A stretch of 64,000 bases of DNA from Metopolophium dirhodum (GCF_019925205.1 NC_083562.1:23560001-23624000), one strand, 5' to 3'; counted from the first letter of the stretch, positions 40,401 to 47,928 are shown. Translations and numbers: made by a program. Notes: a model not told the origin generated them from the sequence alone.

Positions 40401-42919
40401 AAAACGTTTATAATATTACAAATGTGAGGCTGGTATAATATCATCACGGTCTCGTTAAAGTCCAAGGTCGTGGGAGCTCATGCAGGGTCGAGTGTAAAAT
40501 TAATTCAACGATCTCCGCACCGTTATTATTAACGGCCGACAGACTTATACAGTACGCCAAACACGGTTTGCAGTGGAGTTTTCGATTCGCAGTGTTCACA
40601 TAATAACTATCATTGTTCTTACAAAATACCTGTAGCGGCTATTACATAACGTATTATTATTTTAACGAACCGGAAACGTATACAAAATATCGATTATATT
40701 ATGTTTAGCCGCTGTCGTGTATTATATAGGTACACGAGAGCTGCAGAATAGGTTTTTGTTTTTTGATTACTTAAACCTCAAAACTGAAAACGAAAATAAA
40801 ATCGCTATCCATTGTCCAAAACATTATCTATTAGTTACGCATTTACTCATATTGATATCGATCTTTGATTACGACCGATTTTAGTGCGCACAAGCACACA
40901 GCCCGAGATATATCATAATTTTGTAGGTACCTAGTTTGATTAAATTAAATATATTAAAACGATATTAATATACTACACACCATATTATACATGCGCTATT
41001 TAATTATTCTTTCGTTTTCGATTTAATCATGGATGGCAAACTATTTACAAAAGCGTGTCTTGCTATTACTTTCGCGCGTTTTAATTACTAGAAAACTATT
41101 TACAGAGACCTATAACAATTTTTATAATAATAAAATAATAATGTTTTGGAATAAACGTAATTTCATTAAAAGGCGAGTAGGTACCATAAATATTATATTT
41201 ATATAGGTAGGCGAAAAAAAACACAATTATTTTAACATATTATTATGGTAAAAATATTAACATAACCGTTTCAGCTGAAGTGTTAGAAACATAAATAGAC
41301 TTAATTTTATTTAAAATTTAATTTTATTTAATTTACAATAAATATTATTGTTGTGGACTCTCTTGTAATAAGAATAATTGTTAAACATTATATGTATAAT
41401 AATGGTTTTTACAATTATGTCAAAAATCATCACCCTATATGATTTACCTAATATTCCGTGTGGTTCAATATTTAAAACAGTTTATTTGAACATTATTGTA
41501 CTTTTAAATCTAAAGTTTTCAAAAACAAAACCATAACGTATATATTTTCGATAATATTTTTATATAGGTCACTCATAAAACGAAAGGCGTTATATTTTTC
41601 TTCTAATTACATTTTAATAAATGGCCACAAACAAATCCTTCAAAGTTGTCCGTGTTTACTTTCTATACGAAGCCACTAATGTCAAACCAATTTCCAGAGA
41701 ATGTACTTTATGATACCAAAATAAATGCTTTTTGTTGTAGAGGTATACTATATTACGTAAAATAATATAAACAAAATATGATTGCATGTTTAAAAACTTT
41801 CAATTGGACACCTTATTTCCTGCCGATGCATTGTCAACAAATTAATAACATCACGGTGTAAATTAGAATACTTTATACTATATTGTAATATAGAATATAT
41901 GTGTTTGAATTTTTCTACTTTTCTCCCCATTTTTTTATATTATACTTAGTTCAACAAAATTACGAAAATCCCATAAAATTAATCACACGGTACTCATAAT
42001 GTATTTATTATTGATATTATTCTCTTCAGATATTGACATATATTTTATACTATACCTATGATAATGTTTTTAGGTTTAATGTTTAAATCTTAAAAACGAA
42101 AAGTATAATGTTTTTTTTTTTCGTTTGAAACGCCGTTTTGAGTCGGACAAGTTTAATAAATGGCATTAATATCACCTATAATGACGCAGTTATTAGATTT
42201 AATGCATGTATATGGTAATGGCTTATTGTAAAACTGCGCCGTACTATGTGAAATGTTAACATAAACGATAAATTGTTTAGGTTATAACATTTTCGAATGA
42301 TAATGCTAATATAAATTATTAAAAGGATGCAATAACATAAATACTCATCGTGATGGTAATAATTGCAAGTGCAAAATATACCTGACAATAATTATAATAT
42401 ACGCAAGAAGAACCACCTGCATGCTACGTTTACTGATAGTACTCACTTTCTCATGTCCTTCAGCGACGATCTCCTACTGGTGCAAATCGGCACGTCCTTG
42501 CCGATCTCCTGTGTGCGCAATACGCTCCGGGTCTTGGCCCGGGCAAAGTCGTGCCGCCGACATCTCTTTGAATTGGACCTGTATATCTGAGATACGGACA
42601 GCGAGTTGGTGCCGTTAACCAGGATACTGGGCGCGTTCGGGGATGCGGCCGGTGACACCTGCTGCACTGCCAACCCGTTGGCTGGACTCACGTTACCTGA
42701 AGAAGACGTGGACGTGGCTGACGAGATGTAATCGTTGATGTTGAGGAATCCGTGTGAAACGAGCCATTTGTTGATCAGGTCAAGTTCGATTTTTCGGAGG
42801 AAGTAGTCCTGACAGTGGTCCGGGTGGCTGTCCAGCCATTCCTCGACCACTGACAGCGTGATCTGTGTCATGTTGTCGCCGTTCAACGCCGCGACGTCGG
42901 CACCTTCATTCTCCCGCAT
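529..42919 (-). CDS. Pde11: Phosphodiesterase 11 (dual cAMP/cGMP PDE), 16 coding exons, 927 aa
   Basis: Hydrolyses 3',5'-cAMP and cGMP to 5'-nucleotides (family knowledge); expected to be cytosolic. Join on the minus strand: 42919-42447, 15950-15467, 11546-11382, 7369-7280, 7209-7004, 6662-6487, 5022-4955, 4856-4764, 4666-4616, 4158-4012, 2811-2704, 2636-2527, 2163-2073, 2001-1901, 1010-710, 648-529. Every intron is GT-AG and phases agree. Order: N-terminal segment (1-200), GAF-A (about 204-395), GAF-B (about 405-575), HD-type catalytic domain (about 590-910). Metal and catalytic residues seen: His670 and His674 (YHNWRHAF), His710 and Asp711 (CHDLDHRG), Glu740 (MEHHHF), Asp822, plus the substrate glutamine Gln875. 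The tryptophan at 878 (QIRWI) and the YQAL that follows point to PDE11 rather than PDE5/6. Length is close to human PDE11A4 (933 aa, from memory). The ATG at 42919 follows an in-frame TGA two codons upstream. Other 5' exons or isoforms are possible. Confidence 0.95.
710..1010 (-). CDS. Pde11: Pde11 coding exon 15: second metal aspartate and substrate pocket (residues 788-888)
   Basis: The longest catalytic exon, 301 nt (acceptor TTTTGTTAG, donor GTTAAC). Encodes [15 protein letters not shown], where Asp822 is the late metal ligand, then [13 protein letters not shown] and [18 protein letters not shown] with the invariant purine-binding Gln875 and Trp878. The usual TKPW appears as TKQW and the usual TACD as TSSD; these are conservative departures that leave the ligands in place. 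Confidence 0.95.
1225..1490. repeat. Possible degraded repeat with G-rich/C-rich ends in intron 14
   Basis: A GGGGGGAGGGGGG tract at the left and a run of AGCCCCTATATTCCCCCC at the right give rough inverted similarity. The family is not recognised and the ends are not defined. Confidence 0.25.
1901..2001 (-). CDS. Pde11: Pde11 coding exon 14: ILATDL motif (residues 755-788)
   Basis: A 101-nt exon (acceptor TATTTTCTAG, donor GTGAGT, which splits Gln788 as CA|A). Encodes [18 protein letters not shown] and [12 protein letters not shown], a conserved PDE block. Confidence 0.92.
2073..2163 (-). CDS. Pde11: Pde11 coding exon 13: EHHHF motif (residues 724-754)
   Basis: A 91-nt exon (acceptor GCATTTTAG, donor GTAAGT). 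Encodes [18 protein letters not shown] then NHAVMIL, the invariant PDE segment with Glu740 and His741-743. Confidence 0.93.
2431..2455. repeat. C14-A11 homopolymer tract in intron 12
   Basis: Fourteen C followed by eleven A on the + strand; the transcript therefore reads U11 then G14, about 70 nt downstream of the exon 12 donor. Confidence 0.9.
2527..2636 (-). CDS. Pde11: Pde11 coding exon 12: HDLDHRG metal-binding motif (residues 688-724)
   Basis: A 110-nt exon. The acceptor is less typical (TTTGAAG, with a purine-containing tract) but keeps the frame and the spacing of the family between exon 11 and the HD motif. Encodes [21 protein letters not shown] and TNNSFQEK; His710, Asp711 and Asp713-His714 are the metal-site residues. 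The donor GTATGT splits Lys724 (AA|A). Confidence 0.9.
2704..2811 (-). CDS. Pde11: Pde11 coding exon 11: YHNWRHAF catalytic motif (residues 652-687)
   Basis: A 108-nt phase-0 exon (acceptor ATATTCCAG, donor GTAACT). Encodes [20 protein letters not shown]. His670 corresponds to the PDE catalytic proton donor and His674 to the first metal ligand of the family. Confidence 0.93.
2812..4011. other. Pde11: Intron 10 of Pde11, no gene seen
   Basis: 1.2 kb of AT-rich intron between catalytic exons 10 and 11. No repeat or coding feature is recognised. Confidence 0.85.
4012..4158 (-). CDS. Pde11: Pde11 coding exon 10: start of catalytic domain (residues 603-651)
   Basis: A 147-nt phase-0 exon (acceptor TTTTCTCAG, donor GTAAGT). 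Encodes the N-terminal helices of the catalytic domain, including [11 protein letters not shown] and [16 protein letters not shown]. Confidence 0.92.
4616..4666 (-). CDS. Pde11: Pde11 coding exon 9: linker to catalytic domain (residues 586-602)
   Basis: A 51-nt microexon-sized phase-0 exon (acceptor ATTTTAG, donor GTAAGC) encoding [17 protein letters not shown]. The VLSYHA motif is the conserved entry to the PDE5/6/11 catalytic domain. Confidence 0.92.
4764..4856 (-). CDS. Pde11: Pde11 coding exon 8: GAF-B C-terminal helix (residues 555-585)
   Basis: A 93-nt phase-0 exon (acceptor TTGTTCTAG, donor GTAAGA). Encodes [16 protein letters not shown] followed by the amphipathic linker helix [14 protein letters not shown] that joins GAF-B to the catalytic domain. 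Confidence 0.92.
4955..5022 (-). CDS. Pde11: Pde11 coding exon 7: GAF-B NKxnFxxxDE motif (residues 532-554)
   Basis: A 68-nt exon between acceptor ATTTCACAG and donor GTGAGG. Encodes [22 protein letters not shown], which contains the second GAF signature motif (Asn538, Lys539, Phe545, Asp549, Glu550). Confidence 0.92.
5023..6486. other. Pde11: Intron 6 of Pde11
   Basis: 1.46 kb intron. Apart from the candidate interspersed repeat at about 6000-6330 nothing is recognised. Confidence 0.85.
6150..6335 (+). repeat. Probable interspersed repeat fragment in intron 6
   Basis: Reads TCTGTACCAAATTTAATCGC followed by CAGAGGAACGGTTTAGG and a preceding block (TCTTCCCCGAGGTCTAATC). This wording resembles a repeat that is widespread in arthropod genomes. 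The class (LINE tail or Helitron-like) cannot be settled by eye. Confidence 0.4.
6487..6662 (-). CDS. Pde11: Pde11 coding exon 6: middle of GAF-B (residues 473-532)
   Basis: Acceptor GTTCCAG; donor GTAAGC at 6486-6481, phase 1 (G|GT, Gly532). Encodes [12 protein letters not shown], then [16 protein letters not shown]. Between these, the segment that in human PDE11A reads as a DPRF-type loop is replaced by a shorter [12 protein letters not shown] stretch, so this GAF-B is a few residues shorter at that point. Confidence 0.92.
7004..7209 (-). CDS. Pde11: Pde11 coding exon 5: first part of GAF-B (residues 405-473)
   Basis: Encodes [35 protein letters not shown] and [10 protein letters not shown], an excellent match to the PDE11 GAF-B start as I remember the family. 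Acceptor GTCGTTGCAG; donor GTAAGA at 7003-6998, which splits the codon for Lys473 (AA|G). An in-frame stop lies immediately inside the intron, so the exon end is well fixed. Confidence 0.93.
7280..7369 (-). CDS. Pde11: Pde11 coding exon 4: GAF-A to GAF-B connecting helix (residues 375-404)
   Basis: A 90-nt phase-0 exon between acceptor GGAATTATAG and donor GTAAGT. It encodes [17 protein letters not shown], the last GAF-A helix, and the charged start of the connecting helix to GAF-B ([11 protein letters not shown]). It is separated from exon 3 by the transposon-bearing 4.0-kb intron 3 and from exon 5 by only 70 nt. Confidence 0.93.
7782..7791 (+). repeat. Left target-site duplication of the foldback element
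   Basis: TGGTTAATTA, identical to 10429-10438 on the other side of the element. Confidence 0.8.
7806..9050. mobile_element. Non-autonomous hAT-like element (1245 bp) nested in the foldback arm
   Basis: Begins CAGTGTT and ends AACACTG, a hAT-like short terminal inverted repeat. It is flanked by a perfect 8-bp duplication GTCGTCTT (7798-7805 and 9051-9058), the hAT hallmark. Subterminal regions at both ends carry repeated TATCTAGATA and ATCTTTTATCTT motifs in inverted arrangement, typical of transposase-binding subterminal repeats. The interior is AT-rich with no open frame, so it needs a transposase supplied elsewhere. Removing it plus one duplication restores a continuous foldback arm, which proves insertion order. 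Confidence 0.85.
9360..10118 (+). repeat. Minisatellite core of the foldback element
   Basis: Some thirty or more variable copies of GGAACTTAACTTTAATAAAA followed by CT, CTTTTA or CTTTTTT spacers, giving units of roughly 20-30 nt. Variants (for example GGAACTTAACTTTTATAAAA) recur in blocks, which suggests higher-order duplication. It lies exactly between the inverted arms. Confidence 0.9.
10121..10261 (-). repeat. Duplicated inner copy of part of the foldback right arm
   Basis: The segment at about 10130-10200 (CACCTGGACGGGGGATTTGG then GTAAAAGGGAGAGGGGTAC) repeats the outer arm segment at about 10275-10330. The inner copy, not the outer, carries the GACGCTGTGT (10121-10130) that pairs with ACACAGCGTC at 9214-9223 in the left arm. 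Confidence 0.75.
10429..10438 (+). repeat. Right target-site duplication of the foldback element
   Basis: TGGTTAATTA, identical to 7782-7791. Confidence 0.8.
11382..11546 (-). CDS. Pde11: Pde11 coding exon 3: C-terminal half of GAF-A (residues 320-374)
   Basis: The acceptor CAAATTGCAG and donor GTAAAT give a 165-nt phase-0 exon. It encodes [24 protein letters not shown] and the GAF signature NKx(n)FxxxDE (Asn358, Lys359, Phe368, Asp372, Glu373), which in the PDE GAF family marks a cyclic-nucleotide-binding type fold. cGMP binding in this protein is inferred from the family only. Confidence 0.93.
11547..15466. other. Pde11: Intron 2 of Pde11, no gene seen
   Basis: 3.9 kb of AT-rich intron. 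It holds a TA-rich microsatellite at about 12877-12910; no transposon with recognisable ends and no convincing open frame. Confidence 0.85.
12877..12910. repeat. TA-rich microsatellite
   Basis: Runs of TATAATATTATATATATATA followed by a pure (TA)n tract. Confidence 0.85.
15467..15950 (-). CDS. Pde11: Pde11 coding exon 2: start of GAF-A (residues 158-319)
   Basis: The acceptor TTTTTTTGGTCAG joins in phase to exon 1 and completes Lys158. The exon encodes FTSLPPSP and a KVRLPRW motif that lead into GAF-A, then [36 protein letters not shown] and [20 protein letters not shown] Gly/Pro/Thr-rich loop (about residues 278-295) lies between the GAF strands. The donor GTAAGT is at 15466-15461. The sequence is strikingly GC-rich for this window, which is why several long spurious open frames overlap it on both strands. 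Confidence 0.95.
16356..16777. mobile_element. Short inverted-repeat (MITE-like) element, 422 bp
   Basis: Left end AGAGGATGTCACACCCGCAT and the right end is its reverse complement. The first 31 bp match perfectly and the arms then stay alignable to about 78 bp (16356-16433 and 16702-16777), including AACATAGCAAAAACTGTTTT and GCGCGGGACAA, with about 8 extra nt in the left arm. The interior has no transposase. No clear target duplication is visible, so the superfamily is open. Confidence 0.75.
16807..16850. repeat. (ATT)n microsatellite
   Basis: About 14 tandem copies of ATT, just outside the right end of the inverted-repeat element. Confidence 0.95.
18653..18677. repeat. (CT)n microsatellite
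   Basis: About 12 copies of CT in intron 1. Confidence 0.95.
25348..25415. repeat. Compound (TA)n(TG)n microsatellite
   Basis: A TA run that changes into about 20 copies of TG. It produces the artificial Tyr/Ile then Cys/Val repeats in the overlapping plus-strand open frame at 25126-25590. Confidence 0.95.
25774..25822 (-). mobile_element. Minute 5'-truncated retro-insertion with poly(A) tail
   Basis: Flanked by a perfect 13-bp duplication CAGATATAATATT (25761-25773 and 25823-25835). On the minus strand the insert reads GTAATGGTTTATACCGAAAG then CAAATAAAATAAA and a long A run, so it is the extreme 3' end of a poly(A)-tailed element (LINE or LINE-mobilised), about 49 bp. The parent family is unknown. 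Confidence 0.75.
27893..28085. repeat. Degenerate minisatellite in intron 1
   Basis: About ten imperfect copies of a unit reading GTGAAATTGTCATT or GTGGAATTGTCATT, with variants such as GAATTGTCAATGTTA. Confidence 0.75.
31310..32110 (-). pseudogene. Decayed LINE ORF1-like (gag-type) remnant
   Basis: The segment is strongly strand-asymmetric (T/G-rich on +, hence A/C-rich on the coding strand), as in LINE ORF1 regions. On the minus strand a clean frame (about 31740-31970) reads [19 protein letters not shown], then an [16 protein letters not shown] motif and [11 protein letters not shown], which resembles the ORF1 of insect Jockey/I-type elements as I remember them. The region after it breaks into stops. 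Neither end nor target duplication is visible. Confidence 0.5.
38000..38955. other. GC-richer stretch in intron 1 without a recognised gene
   Basis: Higher GC than its flanks, with open frames on both strands (for example 38656-38952, plus; 38152-38487, minus). Neither translation resembles a known protein. It could be a regulatory region or an untranslated exon. Confidence 0.3.
42447..42919 (-). CDS. Pde11: Pde11 coding exon 1: N-terminal regulatory segment (residues 1-158)
   Basis: Holds the start codon at 42919, with an in-frame TGA two codons upstream. Residues 23-57 carry the conserved PDE11/PDE5-type start segment ([10 protein letters not shown], then DYFLRK and a KWL motif). A low-complexity Ser/Thr/Asn/Pro linker follows (about 66-107). 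Residues 149-152 read RRSS, a basophilic (PKA/PKG-type) consensus, in the region where mammalian PDE11A4 is phosphorylated; phosphorylation here is inference. The donor GTGAGT is at 42446-42441 and splits codon 158 (AA|G). The exon is much more GC-rich than the flanking DNA. Its true 5' end is unknown: a weak possible 3' splice site (CCGTTAG) lies about 35 nt upstream of the ATG. Confidence 0.9.
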
Positions 42920-42923
42920 GCAT
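42906..42923 (-). promoter_or_regulatory. Overlapping 5-codon upstream ORF at the Pde11 start
   Basis: An ATG at 42923, four nt upstream of the main ATG (42919) and in another frame, reads five codons and ends at TGA 42908-42906, overlapping the main start. Such an arrangement can reduce or redirect initiation; whether it does here is inference. Confidence 0.5.
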
Positions 42924-43131
42924 CAGCGTCCACAACACAACGGACAGAAACCTAACGGTGATTAGGTTTTGGTGTACAAATAGCTGAGAAACATAATATA
43001 AAAATAATATTTTAATTTTATATTTTGTATTGTTTATGATATAATATTGTTATGCATATTATTGTATAATACGTTTATACATCGAAGATATTGATTTCAC
43101 TAGTATTTAATACTTAATTTTGATGAACTAT

Positions 43132-43142
43132 AACTTAAGTAG
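43132..43142 (+). repeat. Left target-site duplication of the SINE
   Basis: AACTTAAGTAG, identical to 43419-43429. Confidence 0.9.
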
Positions 43143-43420
43143 GGGGACGGAGTGGCCGTGTGGTCTAAGGCGTCGGTTGCGACGCAGCCGATGCCGAATC
43201 GATTCCTCGGTCACGGGCGGCATTTTTCTTCGGGCAAGTCACGGTGTCTGGAGAACAAGTGCCGCCATCCCCCACCCGGGCATGGCAGATACCTACGGGT
43301 GCCCAATCAAAAATTCTGCCAAACCCAACACACACGTGTTCCCCTCCTACCGACATTAAAACGTACACAACCTATATAGCTAATTGCCATAGGCCAGGCT
43401 TAAGATCAAAAAAAAAAAAA
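43143..43420 (+). mobile_element. Full-length tRNA-derived SINE
   Basis: The head resembles a Leu/Ser-type tRNA: box A TGGCCGTGTGGT (43153-43164), TCTAAGGCG, and box B GAATCGATTCC (43196-43206), about 31 nt apart, which would serve as the RNA polymerase III promoter. A tRNA-unrelated body follows and the element ends GCTTAAGATC plus a poly(A) run. A perfect 11-bp duplication AACTTAAGTAG flanks it. It lies about 220 bp upstream of the Pde11 start codon, in the opposite orientation. Confidence 0.88.
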
Positions 43421-43429
43421 CTTAAGTAG
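43419..43429 (+). repeat. Right target-site duplication of the SINE
   Basis: AACTTAAGTAG, identical to 43132-43142; its first two A residues merge with the poly(A) tail. Confidence 0.9.
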
Positions 43430-46400
43430 TAGTCGAAGAGGTTATTAGCTATCTAATAATGTTTTAGTATTATTATTATTTGCAGATGTAAACTTACAAT
43501 GATAATATTAACAATAGAAATTATTGTTTTTATTATTTAAATAAGCGTATACCGGGCCAAAATCAATACGTATGTTACGCCTTTGAGTCAAATTATTATG
43601 TATTATGGTTTCATACCTTATCCGAAATTATCTTCAAACATAAAGATTATCATAGTAGTTGTCAAATTAGAGTCCTCAAAAGTGGAATTAAAAAACAGTG
43701 ACAAATAAAACTATTAAAGCGAAAAATAATTTAATACAATTTTATAATTTAAAAATTAATTCACGTATTTCCATGACCTTACTGTCTTCAACATAGACAA
43801 AATACGGTTTCGGTTTTAATAATTATAAATTACCCATGTGTTTTATTACAACTATTATACACGGCGTCATGTATAGGCAATATCGCTACAACACTGTCAC
43901 TGTTTCAGTAAGTTGTCCTGTCTTTTACCTCTTAAATGACGCAATGTACTGTCTCCATCATACAGACGCGTACAACATAGCAATCATTTTGAGTTCATTA
44001 GAATCAACATTGTATTTTAGCTTTAATATTAAAATTTGTTAACTATTCATAAAATTCAAAATGTAAGAATATTATCTATGTTTATACGTCGATTTTTACG
44101 ATTTTTTAATTTTCAATATTTTACATACACATAACTTACTATTAATATTAAATCTATCCACACAAAATCGGTTTTGCTGATGTCAAATTTGGTATGTTAT
44201 AAATTATTTTGTACAAGTACAGCACAACGCAATCGGGTGTGACGTATTATAAATTATTATGGTTGGTAAAATATTAAAATACATTGAAATACAATTTAAG
44301 TGAGTAAATTAAGCAAGAATAATTGATTAGTATATAGCTAGGATGTTCACCTATAGGTTCTGTAAATGACTACTCGGTGGTCCACGGAGTAGATTTTATT
44401 GTATGCAATTTTAGGTAACTAAAATAGTGAAATACAATATAATGATCAAGCAATAGTTTAAAAAAAAACAATTATTAATAAAATAATCACATCATTAAAA
44501 ACACGAACACTATATTATGTTGTTATTGAATCAAGAAAAACATGAAGCCTTCGATATGAAATGTTTATACTGAAGTAGTGTAATGCTAATTATATGGGTC
44601 AAAGAAAAATGAAATCCCTTGTGCGTCTACAATACTTCCAACTGTATTATACAATAAGTATCGATTCTCTGGTATTATTATATCATGCCATACAATTAAA
44701 TATAAGTATTTAGTGAATATTTTAAGTATCTTGAAACTAACAAAAATACCAAAATTGTTGAAAAATAGTTTTTTTACGTATATGTTACCTGTTTTACCGT
44801 AATATGTTTTCTGATTATATTGAAAAATTCTGTGAATATTTACTATTTATGTTTGACCTCACTCTCCCCAACACGCCAAATACCGGTTAGATCGAAGTTT
44901 CTACCAGAAATTACAACCCTAAAAGCTGAAGATTTTTATACTAGTCCAAAAGATGACAAACACACAAAAAAACTTTTGAGTATATCATTGTAAAACCAAT
45001 ATATTCATCATTCCTCTCAGAGACTAAAAATCGTGATAAACATGATATTTGGAATTTATTGACTGCATTGCGGCAAGATGGTGAAAAATGCAGTTTTGCA
45101 CAATTGCGTTCAATTGTATACTGCGACAGTATAAAAGTTAATTTAATACAAATATTACTGGTCAGACGGATTCTTGGGAGACACGACTCCGAGTACCATA
45201 TGTTATACACAATTTATTACGACACTATATTATCTCGAATCGCCGTTCCTCTGCGTTTACCTCTCATTGTGCAATATTTTATATGCCTTTAACTTTTAAG
45301 TGTATAAAGTGTGCGGTTACGAGCAAGACTTCATATTTAAAATAGAAATACATAAAAAATTATAAGTTTTACTTCAGAAATATAATACAGGTATCCTGTC
45401 ATTTTAACAGCCACGTGACACACGTGTAATATTTATAGTAATAATACAAATAATTGGTAATTCAGCGTAACAAAATCATACGGTATACATAATACAAGGT
45501 GCACAAAGGTTGTGGAGCAGATTGTTTGTGGTGGGGGGGGAAGGTAAAGAGGGTTTTCGGTGAGAGAGAATCCAAATAACTATACCGGAATCACCTCCCA
45601 CCCGTCAACATTTCCCCTGAAATCTTTACCCCTTATTTCCGGTGGGCTTCTGTGGGGCCGTGCGGCCATGCGACTGCGCGCTGACGTCACAGTGACGACG
45701 AAACAATACCAGTAATAATAATAATAATTGATATTCACCCCTTGCATCATACGCGTGTTTCCAGTATATATTATGTTGTGCTGAGACACCCACCACCCAT
45801 ATTCTACACAGTCTCCTTCTTTAGATCGGCTGCGGCCCTTAATACCTTTCTGCCAAAATCTCAAAAACTCCCACCCGACCCGTCCACCGCCGTGTGACAC
45901 ACTGACACGCGTGACCTTTAAAGCAAGACAGCGGCGATAATCGCGAATTCAATTCGACTTGCATGATATGTTTTATAATATCCTTCGAAACGAGCTCCTC
46001 TTACGGATGTACTACATAATAATACTCCGCAACACACGTGTACAACACTCGCTACACGTGCAAAACGGTTGAAACTACAGAATAATATATTGTATATTAT
46101 TGTATATTATCTTATATTTTTATAATATATATATATATATTTGTGAGTAAGTGTATGTGTTCGCACGTAAAACTTCAGTACGCCTGCAAAGATCGGTTTA
46201 CGGGTTTTTTTTTCCATCGAAGAAAATATTATATATTGTTTCTTGTGTTCAGACTTTAGACCGAGTTTCAAATCTATTTCTGATCGCGGTGACGATCGTT
46301 AGGGTAAGTATTCTCGCTTCGTTATCCAAATGTCGACGAGTTGTAATGTCCAAAATCGCTCAATATGTACCTACTCGATAGTAGTTGTGAAAAGAACAGA

Positions 46401-47928
46401 ACAGTGCCATTAAATATGTTTCATTCTGCTGTTTTCACGTAAAATGATCGTAGCAAACGTTAATTCATTGATAATAATATGTATTGATAATTCAGTACTC
46501 GTTGATATTAATAAAATTGTAATACTATCAACGGATTAATTAAAATTGTATGGACACCTTGAGTTCTTGTTTTTGATATTTCTTATTCAACCTAAACAAA
46601 ATATTTGCTTAAAATAATATGTTGTTAAGGAAAATGCGAATAAATGTGTTTTATGTACTGAATGTGAAAATAACGAAGCTACAAAGATAAATCATTGATG
46701 AGAAAAGTAATATATTGTAAAAAGAAATATGAATGATGTTTGCGGATCTTTTGAGAAAAAAAAAGATAAACAGAAAATAATGGCCGAAATACAATGGAGA
46801 CTGTATAGGTAGGATAAAGGATTAATATATGAGATTTAAGAATTTTAGTCAACATCAATCTTACTCAATAATAGTATATAAGTAGATAATGACCCCAGTT
46901 CTTAAATAAATCTTTAATATTAAAAGAAATAATCTCCAATAGAAGTATGAATGAAAGTGATATTCTATCACGTTATATGCTTAAATAAACTTGTAGACTT
47001 TTCCGTTGTAACTTGAGTAATAGGTTTATTTTTCGATTTTAACCGAATTATAATTCATATTATTTTTATTCATTGGTATTGCATATTATTATATTAATAT
47101 AATAACGTGTATTAGTATTTTAATTATTATTTAAATTAACATATTATACATATTATATTAATTAATAAAATAACAAATGGGAATTAAATTTCAGAACTCA
47201 TAAAATAATATAATTGTAGTTACTTATAAATTATAACATAATAGGTTTCTAAAAATATTTGATAAACACTTCAATTTTCTTAAACTTTATAACCGATTTA
47301 CAAAAAAACAAATATAATTTTTACTGCAAGTCAGTTATTTACATTTGCTAAAAGCAATTGTCAATCTTATAAATTTAAAAATATATCAAACATTATCAAT
47401 TTTGGCGCTAATTAAATACCTGATGACTATACCTATATATGTTTGCTTATCAAAATAATATGCTTAGGTATCATAACAATTACATTTGTATTTTATATTT
47501 TTGAACATAAATATGTTTTTGGTCAGGATCTACGTCTTATGTTTCTGACTGATTTTTCGTAAGGTTTTCGTTGTCATGGCTTCTTATTAACAAAAACATA
47601 TTAATGATTTATAGATTTTCCTTTTAGTTGAAAAATATTGAGTAGCGTGCTATGGTTTTTTTATTTTGTTTGTGCGAACGGAAACGCTTGATAACGTTTC
47701 CTAATTATTGTACTTATATTTCTTAAAATGATTAAGAATAATTAATGTTTTCCATTCACACGTACATAGGTGGTTATAATTTATTGGTAATACGACTAAT
47801 TATTATTGTACAGTACGACGTGAATATTTTAATATTTTCTACTTAGACGATACATTTGGTGTTGCATATAATTAACAAAGGACGATTTTAATTAGCTCAC
47901 AATCATTTTGGATTCCCAAAAAAATAAA
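43430..47928. other. Upstream flank of Pde11, no recognised gene
   Basis: AT-rich, with a GC-richer block at about 45510-45960 that includes the palindrome TGACGTCA. A plus-strand open frame at 44953-45292 looks more protein-like than its neighbours but matches nothing I know. A (TA)n run lies near 46120-46140. Confidence 0.5.
45682..45689. promoter_or_regulatory. CRE palindrome in GC-richer block
   Basis: A perfect TGACGTCA, the consensus CREB/ATF site, about 2.8 kb upstream of the Pde11 ATG and inside a GC-richer block (45510-45960). By composition about one such octamer is expected by chance in a window of this size. Confidence 0.3.

Larger units (their letters stand above)
15951..42446. 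other. Pde11: Intron 1 of Pde11 (26.5 kb)
   Basis: Runs from the exon 1 donor GTGAGT (42446-42441) to the exon 2 acceptor at 15951. It is AT-rich throughout. Supported contents are an inverted-repeat element (16356-16777), microsatellites near 16.8, 18.65 and 25.4 kb, a small retro-insertion (25774-25822), a degenerate minisatellite (27893-28085), a LINE ORF1 remnant (31.3-32.1 kb) and a GC-richer stretch near 38.0-38.95 kb with no recognised coding. Stretches 16851-25347, 25836-27892, 28086-31300 and 32110-42440 show nothing else I can name. Alternative 5' exons could be hidden here. Confidence 0.85.

Noticed and set aside
43120..43430. Overlapping open frames and a possible tRNA gene.
   Set aside because: The frames lie in the SINE, and the tRNA-like part is its degenerate head: it runs on into a SINE body and poly(A) tail and is bounded by target duplications.
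45580..45900. A 106-codon minus-strand open frame in the GC-richer block upstream of Pde11.
   Set aside because: No recognisable motif; it contains a Tyr run from an ATA/ATT repeat and is best seen as a by-product of base composition.
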